Shown here piece after piece: positions 8,470 to 15,883 of a DNA stretch of 54,763 nt. Numbering within the stretch: position 1 is the stretch's first letter; the number at the start of each line of letters is the position of its first letter. The DNA lies in the NCBI GenBank assembly GCA_040289295.1, contig PSLA01000016.1, positions 1 to 54,763 of the forward strand, read 5' to 3'. Made by a program: the position numbers and the translations under genes. The stretch is from J051 sp040289295 (GTDB lineage Bacteria; Armatimonadota; Fimbriimonadia; Fimbriimonadales; ATM1). The notes under the pieces are model-generated. The model saw only the letters and a program-made list of their open reading frames with translations, did no database searches and was not told the origin of the DNA.

Positions 8470-9209
8470 TTCGCGTCGAACGCCTGCGCCACCAGTTTGG
8501 CGACCGAGTGGTGCTTGAAGAGATCTCCTTCGAGGTCTCGAAAGGTGAGGTTGTCGCCGTCATGGGCGCCTCCGGGGGAGGGAAGACAACCCTTCTTCGC
8601 ATCCTCACTGGCTTGCTTCGACCGACGGCGGGCGTGGTCCGGTTGTTCGACACCGATCTTGCGACCGCCCGCGGGGACGCGGTTGACCGCCTGCGACCGC
8701 GCCTCGGCATCGTCTTCCAGTCGGCAGCGCTCTTCGACTTCCTCAACGTGCTTGACAACGTGGCGTTCGCTGTGCGCAGGCGGGAAGGGTTGAAGGGCGA
8801 GGAGCTGAGGCAGCGCGTGGCGGAGAAACTCGCGCTGGTTGGGTTGGAGGGCACGGAAACCCTCATGCCCGACGAACTCAGCGGCGGAATGAAAAAGCGA
8901 GTTGCTGTGGCACGCGCACTCGCCACCAACCCGGAGATTCTTTTTTATGACGAGCCTACGACCGGACTCGATCCCATAACGAGGTATTCGCTTGACCAAC
9001 TCATCCGACAGGTGAACGAAGCCACCGGTGCAACCTCGATCATCGTCAGCCACGACTTGCATTCTGTGCTCCGAGTGGCCGACCGCGTCCTGTTCCTCCA
9101 CCAGGGCAGGCTACTGGCGGGGGGGGAGCCGATCGAGCGATTCAAAGAAAGCTCGAATCCGACGATCCAGGAGATCATACAAAAGGCGGAGGCGGAAACG
9201 CTCGCCTGA
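8466..9209 (+). CDS. ABC transporter ATP-binding protein, Mla/Ttg2A-like
   Basis: A 247-residue ABC ATPase with Walker A GASGGGKTT (34-42), signature LSGG (138-141), Walker B ILFYDE (158-163) and the switch histidine in IIVSHDLHSV. LFDFLNVLDNVAF and the signature sequence resemble MlaF, which powers phospholipid transport between membranes. Neither an MlaE permease nor an MlaD substrate protein lies nearby; instead the start overlaps the end of the HerA-like gene by four bases, implying translational coupling. Its permease must be encoded elsewhere, or it has been recruited into the NurA/HerA operon. The ATPase call is firm; the substrate is inference. Confidence 0.85.
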   Translation: MIRVERLRHQFGDRVVLEEISFEVSKGEVVAVMGASGGGKTTLLRILTGLLRPTAGVVRLFDTDLATARGDAVDRLRPRLGIVFQSAALFDFLNVLDNVAFAVRRREGLKGEELRQRVAEKLALVGLEGTETLMPDELSGGMKKRVAVARALATNPEILFYDEPTTGLDPITRYSLDQLIRQVNEATGATSIIVSHDLHSVLRVADRVLFLHQGRLLAGGEPIERFKESSNPTIQEIIQKAEAETLA

Positions 9210-9257
9210 GGCTGTGCGGATTTTCGGCAGGAAGTCGCTTCCGGGCGTCATACTCTC

Positions 9258-9449
9258 TTGCAAGTGAGATACACGATCTCCCGAAGGGACCTTCTGAAGG
9301 CGGCTGGCGGTGCTGCTGCCGGGCTCGCTCCAATCTCAGCCGCCGCGCAGAGGGAGGAGCCATACCCCGTCTCAGGCAAGCGCATCGCGGTCTCAAGCGG
9401 AAACGGCCTTCGCGCCACCGCGCTCCGCGAATCGCTTCGGTTGTTTTAG
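9258..9449 (+). pseudogene. 5' fragment of a Tat-exported N4-(beta-N-acetylglucosaminyl)-L-asparaginase
   Basis: The 63 residues start with a twin-arginine signal (SRRDLLKAAGGAAAG) and continue into KRIAVSSGNGLRATAL, the first strand of the glycosylasparaginase (Ntn hydrolase) family, then stop after RESLRLF. Family members are about 300-350 residues, so more than 80% is missing, including the autocleavage threonine. No downstream continuation is visible; a convergent methyltransferase gene follows. It looks like a deletion remnant. Confidence 0.6.
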
Positions 9450-10368
9450 CCCTGTGGGGGCTTGACTCGCGGAAAGCATGCTTCCCGCGTGAACTGTGGT
9501 GTGTCTTTGTGGACAGCATTGCACGCTGGAACGCTCGCAGAATCCCTCACCCCCGATAGGCGCGAGGCGACGTACACGTGGGCTTCGCCGCGTGGGTCGT
9601 CGAGCGCGGCGATGATCTCCTGGCGAAGCGTAGCGCGCTCCTCCGCGCCCAGGTTTACCCAGAGGGCTTGCAACCCGCCGGAGAGGGCGAGGATCATCTC
9701 GAACGCTTCCTCGCGCCCTATGCGTAGGAAGTAGTCCACCTCGACGCGCGTTAACGATGGCTTGCCGAACCCAGCAGCGGTGAGCATCGCCATCACTTCT
9801 TCGGGCCTTGAGAGCCGCCAGATGTGCGGCTCGTCCGTATCAGGCGGCCGGATGCGATGATCCGCTCCGCGACCCGCCAGCCATTCCGCTCCGGCGGGCC
9901 CCACACGGCAAACGCAAGCCGGCCGCCAGGCTTAAGGACGCGAGCCAGCTCGCGCAACGCCACCCCAGGATCGTGCACCAGCATCAGCGCCAGCCGTGAG
10001 ACGGCTGCGTCGAACGATGCTGTGCGGAGAGGCAGGGAGTGGCACGTTCCCCGAACGACGCGCTTCTCCGTGTCAAGCATCTCCTGAGCCAGGTCGATAC
10101 CCACGACCTCGCCGTCAAGCGGGAGGGTACAGCGCCCGCACCCTGCATCAAGCACACGTGCGCCGGTCCCTTTTGGAAGGGCGCAAAGCAGCGCGTCCGT
10201 GATGGGCTTTAGCCATTCTTCCACTTGTGCGCTTCGCGCCTCCCAGCTGGGTGCGGCAATTGCCCAAAACTTGCGCTGGCGCCCCTCCGCCTCCTCACTG
10301 TCGTCGAACCTGTAGAGGAGCAGCTTGCGCCCGTCAATCAGGGTGCGCTCCTCCCGGTGCATCTTCAT
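9446..10368 (-). pseudogene. Class I SAM-dependent methyltransferase, frameshifted
   Basis: The start is the ATG at 10368, overlapping the stop of the ROK gene by four bases (MKMHREERTLIDG). The first frame has the SAM-binding motif GARVLDAGCGRCTLPL, then GEVVGIDLAQEML and ARVLKPGGRLAFAVWG, and ends soon after GWRVAERIIASG. The C-terminal part continues in the next frame from about PPDTDEPHIWRLSRPEEV to VYVASRL. One indel near 9840-9858 restores a protein of about 300 residues. The fold is a general methyltransferase with an unknown substrate. The error could be from sequencing or real; coding character is strong on both sides of the junction, so any inactivation is recent. Confidence 0.72.
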
Positions 10369-11282
10369 TTGGCGAGCGCCTCCCGCGCCAACGCAAGCGC
10401 ACCGATGAGCGCGGCGTCTTCGAGCCTCTCGGCGGTCTGCACGCGCGTGTTTTTCCAGAGCGAAGGTACCGCCACGCGCTTCGCCTGCGTAACGCAAGAT
10501 GGAAGAAAGAACTCCGCGGCCTTGGATATCCCGCCTCCGATTGCTACGACCTCCGACGCAAACGCGTTGATGGCGCTGCCCACCGCGGAGCCGAGCCACG
10601 TTCCATAGTCGCGCCAGGCGACGAGAGCCGATTCCTCGCCGCGGGCTGCGCGCTTGGCCATGGTTGCTGGCGTGCAGCCGAAGCGGCGCTCAAACGCGCG
10701 GGCGCCACAGAACGCCTCGACCGGTCCCGGAGAACCGGTAAGCCACGGCTCGTCCGACTGCTCAATGACCACGTGGCCGAACTCTACCGCGCCGCCTCGA
10801 AAACCGGAGAAGATGCGCCCTCCGACAACAAGCCCCGTCCCGACGCCCGTACCGAGTGTGAACAGGAAGAGGCTATGCGCCGTGCCTCCGCCCGAGCCGT
10901 GGAGGTATTCGCCGAGCGCAGCGGCGTTCGCGTCGTTCGCCAAGACGACCGGCGCCCCCACCGCGTGCTCGATTCTGGCTGCGAACGGCACGTTCTTCCA
11001 CATCTTGAAGCCGCGCTGTGTTTGTTCCCCGAAGTTAGGAGACCATCGGACGACCCGTCCATCAACATGTCCGGCCACGGCGATTCCTACCCCGACAAGG
11101 CTTGCCTTTCCGGCGGCTTGCCTCACAACTGTTGCAATTGCGTCCACAACGGCATCTAGGCCTTCGCGCGCTCGCGACGAGGCTCTGCGTATCCTGCCGA
11201 GTCTTCCAGCGTAGGTGTCTCTGCCGATCGCCGCGCGAACATTGGTTCCGCCTAGGTCAACAGCCACGATAACAGGGGGCAT
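10365..11282 (-). CDS. ROK-family sugar kinase (glucokinase-like)
   Basis: This 305-residue protein has the ATP phosphate-binding start VAVDLGGTNVRAAIG, the sugar-binding LANDANAAALGE with catalytic D117, and FTLGTGVGTGLVVGG. H170 in EFGHVV matches the conserved zinc/sugar histidine, but the following cysteine cluster of ROK proteins (CxCGxxGCxE) is replaced by WLTGSPGPVEAF (180-191), so the structural zinc site is missing. It probably phosphorylates glucose or a related hexose. A promoter with a -10 box ten bases before the ATG is visible. It is translationally coupled to the downstream methyltransferase. Confidence 0.88.
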   Translation of the reverse strand: MPPVIVAVDLGGTNVRAAIGRDTYAGRLGRIRRASSRAREGLDAVVDAIATVVRQAAGKASLVGVGIAVAGHVDGRVVRWSPNFGEQTQRGFKMWKNVPFAARIEHAVGAPVVLANDANAAALGEYLHGSGGGTAHSLFLFTLGTGVGTGLVVGGRIFSGFRGGAVEFGHVVIEQSDEPWLTGSPGPVEAFCGARAFERRFGCTPATMAKRAARGEESALVAWRDYGTWLGSAVGSAINAFASEVVAIGGGISKAAEFFLPSCVTQAKRVAVPSLWKNTRVQTAERLEDAALIGALALAREALAK

Positions 11283-11292
11283 GGGTTGCTGA

Positions 11293-11322
11293 AGTGTACA
11301 TCAAGCTACGAAGGGCGCCCAA
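11293..11322 (-). promoter_or_regulatory. Promoter of the ROK kinase gene
   Basis: On the minus strand, TTGGGC (11317-11322) and TACACT (11293-11298) are separated by 18 bases. The -10 box ends ten bases before the start codon, leaving almost no leader. Confidence 0.5.
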
Positions 11323-11342
11323 TAAGGGGTGTACCTGCCTAT

Positions 11343-11369
11343 GGGAGGGCGAGCGTCCCCGCGAGCTCC
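11343..11369 (+). repeat. Dispersed repeat family B, single copy
   Basis: GGGAGGGCGAGCGTCCCCGC followed by GAGCTCC, a copy of the element also seen at 29558, 33668, 41648, 43896 and 54600. It lies just downstream of the 5S rRNA gene. Confidence 0.75.
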
Positions 11370-11380
11370 AAAAAAGAGAT

Positions 11381-11500
11381 TTCCGGGCAGCGTGCTATCC
11401 TCGCAGGCCGTCGCCAGCCAACTACTTTCGCCGCTGAGGGGCTTAGCTTCCGTGTTCGGGATGGGAACGGGCGTTTCCCCCTCGCCATGGCCACCCGGAA
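11381..11500 (-). rRNA. rrf: 5S ribosomal RNA
   Basis: The minus strand reads TTTCCGGGTGGCCATGGCGA, then CCCGTTCCCATCCCGAACAC, GGAAGCTAAGCCC and a GGCGAAAGTAGTTGG-type loop E/helix IV region, ending CTGCCCGGAAA. The 5' and 3' ends pair as helix I. About 120 nt, full length. No 16S or 23S gene is within reach on either side. It has its own strong promoter, and TCTTTTTT follows the 3' end directly. Confidence 0.95.
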
Positions 11501-11514
11501 ATCAGGTTGTCGTC

Positions 11515-11543
11515 ATTTTACCCCAAGGCGTCCGCCGTGTCAA
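11515..11543 (-). promoter_or_regulatory. Near-consensus sigma-70 promoter of the 5S rRNA gene
   Basis: TTGACA (11538-11543), a 17-base spacer and TAAAAT (11515-11520) on the minus strand lie 14 bases before the mature 5S sequence. This is the best promoter in the window. Confidence 0.9.
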
Positions 11544-11666
11544 GCCCTGGGGGCCGGCGGTTGGCTTAGCGGCGCGGTTGAACTCCGTGGCGCGCCTCGG
11601 AGCAGCATTGAAGACCGCCGGGACGAGTTCCAAGCAGCCGGGACGGCGCGTCGTTGCCGTTCCTTG

Positions 11667-12260
11667 CTACTCCTCTGCCCACTCAGGCAGAATCTTGTGC
11701 TCGATGTCCAGTCGCTGTAGGATGCGGGCGACGACCGTGTCAGCCAACTCCTCCAGTGAAGAAGGGCAGTTGTACCAGGCGGGTGCGGCCGGCAGGATGG
11801 TTGCCCCAGCCTCCGCCAGCCGCGTCAGGTTGCGAAGATGCACGAGGCTGAGAGGCGTTTCTCGGACGACGAGGACCAGGCGCCGCCCTTCCTTCAGGCA
11901 GACGTCGGCGGTGCGGGTCATGAGGTTGTCGCTGACGCCGTTCGCGATGCGGCCGGCTGTGCCCATGCTGCAGGGAACGATGACCATTCCGTCGTGCCGG
12001 TATGATCCGCTCGCTGGCGGAGTGAAGTAGTCGCCCTCATCGAGGAAGCGCACCTCAGGCACGCTCGCGCCGATCAGCGCTTCTGTTGTCAGCGGCCCCT
12101 GCACCTTCCGCCCGCGTTCGACTTCAAACACGCTCAAGGCGTGCTTGCTGACGATTGTGAGCACCTCGTCGAAATGGTTTGCCGCCTCTTTGAGGAACCG
12201 CTCCGCGTAGATTGCGCCGCTCGCGCCAGTTATGCCGACCACGAGCCGTCCTGTTCTCAC
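11667..12260 (-). CDS. ubiX: UbiX-family flavin prenyltransferase
   Basis: This 197-residue protein makes prenylated FMN, the cofactor of UbiD-type decarboxylases. It starts RLVVGITGASGAIYAERFL, carries VPCSMGTAGRIANGVSDNL with the family's FMN phosphate-binding serines, and ends with the conserved RETPLSLVHLRNLTRLAEAG and PAAPAWY blocks. Length and motifs are normal. The start is a GTG at 12260; TAGACT ends only six bases upstream and no Shine-Dalgarno site exists, so the mRNA may be leaderless. No ubiD neighbour is present here. It is divergent from the tRNA-Leu gene. Confidence 0.93.
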   Translation of the reverse strand: MRTGRLVVGITGASGAIYAERFLKEAANHFDEVLTIVSKHALSVFEVERGRKVQGPLTTEALIGASVPEVRFLDEGDYFTPPASGSYRHDGMVIVPCSMGTAGRIANGVSDNLMTRTADVCLKEGRRLVLVVRETPLSLVHLRNLTRLAEAGATILPAAPAWYNCPSSLEELADTVVARILQRLDIEHKILPEWAEE

Positions 12261-12266
12261 GGGTGG

Positions 12267-12272
12267 AGTCTA
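12267..12272 (-). promoter_or_regulatory. -10 element of ubiX
   Basis: TAGACT on the minus strand, six bases before the GTG start. The -35 region is weak. Confidence 0.4.
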
Positions 12273-12294
12273 TCCCGCCTGGCGCGCTCCGAGG

Positions 12295-12300
12295 TAGAAT
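12295..12300 (+). promoter_or_regulatory. -10 element of tRNA-Leu
   Basis: TAGAAT ends 11 bases before the tRNA 5' end. The -35 region is not consensus. Confidence 0.5.
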
Positions 12301-12311
12301 CACAGCCCCGC

Positions 12312-12398
12312 GCCCAGGTGGCGGAATTGGCAGACGCGCTAGTTTCAGGTACTAGTGGCCGCAAGGTCGTGGAGGTTCGAGTCCTCTCCTGGGCACCA
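12312..12398 (+). tRNA. tRNA-Leu (anticodon CAG)
   Basis: An 87-nt class II tRNA with acceptor GCCCAGG/CCTGGGC, a long variable arm, anticodon loop TTCAGGT in the stem CTAGT/ACTAG, T-arm GTTCGAGTCC and an encoded CCA. Confidence 0.96.
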
Positions 12399-12422
12399 CC
12401 GTGGCATGCGCGTCCCGCGGTT

Positions 12423-12455
12423 CCTCTCCCTTTGGGAGAGGGTTGCGGTGAGGGA
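12423..12455 (+). repeat. Dispersed repeat family A, single copy
   Basis: CCTCTCCCTTTGGGAGAGGG followed by TTGCGGTGAGGGA, between tRNA-Leu and fliM. It differs from the 2341 copies at a few positions. Confidence 0.8.
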
Positions 12456-12556
12456 AATTGCTTCGGCGCCATGCGCGTCCCGCCCGCCGAACCGTAAGGA
12501 AAGCGGCAGATTCCGCCGATAACAGCACTGATAGCCCACCAAAGAGGCACTTAAAC

Positions 12557-13582
12557 TTGGCGGACAACCTTTCACCCGAAGAAATCGAAGCGCTATTGGG
12601 GTCGCTGGCTGCTGCAGACGACCCGGAGCCGGAAGCGACTCTCGCCGGATCCTCGGCTCAAGATAGAGCGCAGGTTCTGTCGGCGCCGAAGGCGTCCTTG
12701 GTGGGTGGGCGGAAGGTTGAGCGCTACGATTTCCGTCGGTCCGACAAACTGAACAAAGACCAACTTCGCACGCTCACCATGCTGCATGACAATGCCGCGC
12801 GGCTGATAAGCGGGTCGCTCGCTGGGTACCTCCGCACGCCGGTGAACATCGAATTGGTTTCGGTCGAGCAGGTTCCGTATGAAGAGTATCTACGGAGCAT
12901 CACGCAAAGCGTCTTCGCCATATTGAGTTTCTCACCTTTGAACGGCCAGAGTCTGCTCGAGACCGAGACCAGTCTCGTCTATGGAATGCTGGATCGGATG
13001 CTGGGCGGCCCCGGTCGTGCATCTGAGCGTAAGAACCTTAGCGACCTCGAGCGACCCTTGGTGTCGCAGATCGTGGAGCGCATCCTCGCCTGTGTGAAGC
13101 AGTCTTGGGAGAGCATCTTGCTCTTGAATCCCATTGTCGAGGCACTGGAGACCAATCCGCAGTTCGTGCAGATTGCAACGCCAAACGACGTAGCCGTTAC
13201 GATTCTTTTCGATGTGAAGATCGGGAAGTCGCGCGGCGCGATGAGCCTCTGTGTTCCATATCTTGTTCTGAAGCCTATCTCAGCGAAACTGACGATGCAG
13301 AAATGGGCGGCCACCGCCGGACGCAAAAAGAGCGAAGCGGCCCGCCGAACTCTTGGCACGCACCTGCGCAGCGCAGCCGTTTGTGCCCACTTTGAACTGG
13401 GCACCGCGGAAATGAAGATTCGCGACCTGATCGCCCTTCGACCGGGTGACGTCGTGCGCCTCGATCAGCGAACGCACGAAGGATTGCGAATGCTCGTCGA
13501 GGGCAAGCCGAAGTACCTTTGCAAGCCGTTGATGCACGGCAAGCACTTGCAGTTCCAGCTGCTCGGGCCCTTCCCACGCTGA
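12557..13582 (+). CDS. fliM: Flagellar motor switch protein FliM
   Basis: A 341-residue C-ring protein. The N-terminal LSPEEIEALLGSL is the CheY-phosphate-binding motif, a linker follows to about residue 50, then the CheC-like middle domain (LRTLTMLHDNAARLISGSLA, SLLETETSLVYGMLDRMLGG) and a C-terminal SpoA domain (LRPGDVVRLDQRTHEGLRML). The start is TTG at 12557: AGAGG lies nine bases upstream and the protein then begins MADNLSPEE, as usual for FliM; the reading frame continues upstream without homology. It is the first gene of a seven-gene flagellar operon, and fliY follows after 16 bases. Confidence 0.95.
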   Translation: MADNLSPEEIEALLGSLAAADDPEPEATLAGSSAQDRAQVLSAPKASLVGGRKVERYDFRRSDKLNKDQLRTLTMLHDNAARLISGSLAGYLRTPVNIELVSVEQVPYEEYLRSITQSVFAILSFSPLNGQSLLETETSLVYGMLDRMLGGPGRASERKNLSDLERPLVSQIVERILACVKQSWESILLLNPIVEALETNPQFVQIATPNDVAVTILFDVKIGKSRGAMSLCVPYLVLKPISAKLTMQKWAATAGRKKSEAARRTLGTHLRSAAVCAHFELGTAEMKIRDLIALRPGDVVRLDQRTHEGLRMLVEGKPKYLCKPLMHGKHLQFQLLGPFPR

Positions 13583-13598
13583 GGAGGAACAGAACAGA

Positions 13599-14447
13599 GT
13601 GAATGTAATATCCACCGAACAACTTCAATCGGTTAGCGAAATCCAGAGCGTGCTCATGGCTCGCGCCAGCGAGTCCCTCTCGCAGTCGCTGGATGCCGAG
13701 ATCCAGCTCCACAATCCGCTGATCGTGACTTCGCGCGCGCTTGACGTGATCAGTGAATTCAGTGGTAATGTGGTCGTGCTGAAGTTTCAGTTCGACGACG
13801 CAACGCCGCAGTTCGTCCTTCTTTCCACCGATCTCGCGACGAATATCGTGAGCCTTGGAACCGAAACGAGCGTGGTGATCGACCAAGAGGATACCGATTC
13901 GGTAAAGCCCAAGCTTCAGGCTGTCGTCACTGCGCTCGCGGACGGCCTTGCCGCGGCGCTTGGCATGCCGATTGTGGCGTCCGGCTTCGATATCACGCTG
14001 AGCGGGCTTGAATTGCCAGACGGGTACAGCGACGCAGTTGACCTGCTGCGCATTCAGGCAGGTCTAAGCGGGCAACTGAAAGGCACAGTTACATGGCTGT
14101 TGCACCCAGCCACGGTTGCCGCGATGTTCCCCGGGGCTGCCACAGCCACGGTGGAACACCCCGAAGTCAAGCAAGCCCGGGCAGACCTTGAAGTGTTACT
14201 CGACGTGCCCCTCACCATCAGCGTCGAACTTGGGCGCGTGAGCATGAAGGTTCAAGAGGTGATTGACCTCGGCCCTGGCAGCATCATCGAAATTGACAAG
14301 GCGGCCGGAGAACCGATTGACATCCTGGTAAACGGGCGCTTGGTCGCGAGAGGGGAGGTCGTAGTCGTCGAGGACAACTTTGGCGTCCGCGTGACCGAAA
14401 TCCTAAGCCCGAAGGACCGAGTCCTTACTCTAGGCGAAGCGGCGTAA
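13599..14447 (+). CDS. fliY: Flagellar motor switch protein FliY/FliN
   Basis: At 282 residues this is longer than a simple FliN. Residues 1-190 form a CheC/FliM-like region (ALDVISEFSGNVVVLKFQFD), and the C-terminal 90 residues are a SpoA/FliN domain (LEVLLDVPLTISVELGRVSM, DLGPGSIIEIDKAAGEPIDI, VTEILSPKDRV). It therefore matches FliY, the two-domain switch protein of Bacillus and Thermotoga. The CheY-P phosphatase motif is not obvious. The start is a GTG with GAGGAGG about ten bases upstream. It sits in the rotor C-ring with FliM. Confidence 0.9.
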   Translation: MNVISTEQLQSVSEIQSVLMARASESLSQSLDAEIQLHNPLIVTSRALDVISEFSGNVVVLKFQFDDATPQFVLLSTDLATNIVSLGTETSVVIDQEDTDSVKPKLQAVVTALADGLAAALGMPIVASGFDITLSGLELPDGYSDAVDLLRIQAGLSGQLKGTVTWLLHPATVAAMFPGAATATVEHPEVKQARADLEVLLDVPLTISVELGRVSMKVQEVIDLGPGSIIEIDKAAGEPIDILVNGRLVARGEVVVVEDNFGVRVTEILSPKDRVLTLGEAA

Positions 14448-14457
14448 GGAGTAGGCG

Positions 14458-14868
14458 ATGCTGGCAGACCTCCTCTCCGAGATGCGAGACGACCCGGTCA
14501 CGCCGATCACAGGCGGCGTCGGAGGATTGAGCGTGATGTCGCTTGTGCAAATGCTGGCTGCTCTTGCGATCGTGCTTTTGATCGTTAGGCTGCTAGTTCC
14601 TCGCTTGCTCGCGAAGTGGCAGCCCAGCGCCCCGTCCCATGGGGTCGGAGCGGAGTTGAGCGTGCTTTGCAGCTTACCGATTGGTGCGGGCGCGATTCAC
14701 CTCGTTCGCGTTTGCGATCGCACGTTGCTCGTCGGCACAAGCCCTTCGGGGGTCCACCTGCTGTCCGACTTAACGGAGGACGCCACGCTTGAAGCCGGCG
14801 ATGCGCCAGGCGCCACGACCGCATCGTTCGAGGAGATGCTGAAGCGCCTCGAGAGGTTTCGGCAGTGA
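14458..14868 (+). CDS. fliO: Flagellar biosynthesis protein FliO
   Basis: A 136-residue protein with one membrane helix (about 28-48, MSLVQMLAALAIVLLIVRLL) and a cytoplasmic domain with the FliO pattern LSVLCSLPIGAGAIHLVRVC then TLLVGTSPSGVHLLSDL. FliO helps assemble the FliP-FliQ-FliR export gate. Its position between fliY and fliP supports the call despite low conservation of this family. The stop overlaps the GTG start of fliP by four bases. Confidence 0.88.
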   Translation: MLADLLSEMRDDPVTPITGGVGGLSVMSLVQMLAALAIVLLIVRLLVPRLLAKWQPSAPSHGVGAELSVLCSLPIGAGAIHLVRVCDRTLLVGTSPSGVHLLSDLTEDATLEAGDAPGATTASFEEMLKRLERFRQ

Positions 14869-15617
14869 CTAAGCACATTCTTCCTGTCGCCTTCGCCTTG
14901 GCGCTACTGCTCTTAGCTGGGGTCGCCTCGGCGCAGGATGCAGTGCCCATTCCGAGGGTAAACATTGGCGTGGAGCAGGCGCAAAACCCCGAGGAGGTAG
15001 CGACAAGCCTGCAGATTCTCGGTTTGCTCACGATCCTGAGCCTCGCGCCCGCGTTGCTCATTATGACGACCGCATTCACGCGCATCGTCATCGTGTTCAG
15101 TTTTCTTCGCACTGCGCTCGGCACGCCTACGATTCCGCCGAATCAAGTGGTGATCGGACTTAGCCTCTTCCTTACGTTCTTTGTCATGAGCCCAACCCTC
15201 TCCAAGTTAAATGAAGAGGCATTGCAACCCTACATGAAGAAAGAGGTTTCACTGGATGTCGCAAAGGAGCGCGCGTGGTCAACGATGCGCGACTTCATGT
15301 TCCGTCAGACGTACAAGCGCGACCTCGCCCTGTTCGCGGGATTGTCCGGCGCGCAATACGAAACGCTGGAGGACGTCCGCTGGCAAGAACTGGTTCCGGC
15401 GTTCATTTTGAGCGAGATCAAGACGGCGTTCGTCATCGGGTTCTACATCTTCGTTCCCTTCCTTGTCATTGACCTTGTTGTTGCCAGCACACTCATGAGC
15501 ATGGGCATGATGATGCTGCCGCCCGCCATTGTCTCGCTTCCTGCGAAGATCTTGGTGTTCTTGCTGGCGGACGGCTGGTCGGTCATTGTGCAGGCTCTTG
15601 CAGGAGGATTCCGATGA
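14865..15617 (+). CDS. fliP: Flagellar type III export gate protein FliP
   Basis: A 250-residue gate protein with a cleavable signal peptide ending near GVASAQD, then the family blocks LLTILSLAPALLIMTTAFTR, IVFSFLRTALGTPTIPPNQV, the long periplasmic loop, VPAFILSEIKTAFVIGFYIF and the C-terminal SMGMMMLPPAIVSLPAKILV. Length and motifs are typical. The GTG start lies in a GTGA overlap with fliO, and its stop overlaps fliQ, so translation is coupled. FliP forms the core pentamer of the secretion gate. Confidence 0.97.
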   Translation: MTKHILPVAFALALLLLAGVASAQDAVPIPRVNIGVEQAQNPEEVATSLQILGLLTILSLAPALLIMTTAFTRIVIVFSFLRTALGTPTIPPNQVVIGLSLFLTFFVMSPTLSKLNEEALQPYMKKEVSLDVAKERAWSTMRDFMFRQTYKRDLALFAGLSGAQYETLEDVRWQELVPAFILSEIKTAFVIGFYIFVPFLVIDLVVASTLMSMGMMMLPPAIVSLPAKILVFLLADGWSVIVQALAGGFR

Positions 15618-15883
15618 ACCAAGGTGAAGTTCTTGAAATTGGCAGACAGGCGATGGACGTCGCGCTGCGAATCAGCCTTCCGGTGTTGGGCCTCAGCCTG
15701 CTTGCCGGACTGATTGTTGCCATCTTCCAGGCTGTAACGCAGGTGCAAGAAATGACACTGACCTATGTGCCCAAGATCCTTGCCGTAGTAGTAGCTCTGT
15801 TCTTGTTTGGCGGATGGATGCTGACGCAGATCGTCAGTTTCGCGTCGCAATCGTTTCACGCCATCGAACGTGTTGGCCGATGA
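15614..15883 (+). CDS. fliQ: Flagellar export gate protein FliQ
   Basis: An 89-residue protein with two membrane helices; it contains RQAMDVALRISLPVLGLSLL and VAIFQAVTQVQEMTLTYVPK, the family hallmark. It packs around the FliP/FliR core of the export gate. ATGA overlaps join it to fliP upstream and fliR downstream. Confidence 0.97.
   Translation: MNQGEVLEIGRQAMDVALRISLPVLGLSLLAGLIVAIFQAVTQVQEMTLTYVPKILAVVVALFLFGGWMLTQIVSFASQSFHAIERVGR

Noticed and set aside
10227..11159. Plus-strand frame opposite the ROK kinase
   Set aside because: It is a high-GC antisense shadow; the ROK motifs are on the minus strand.
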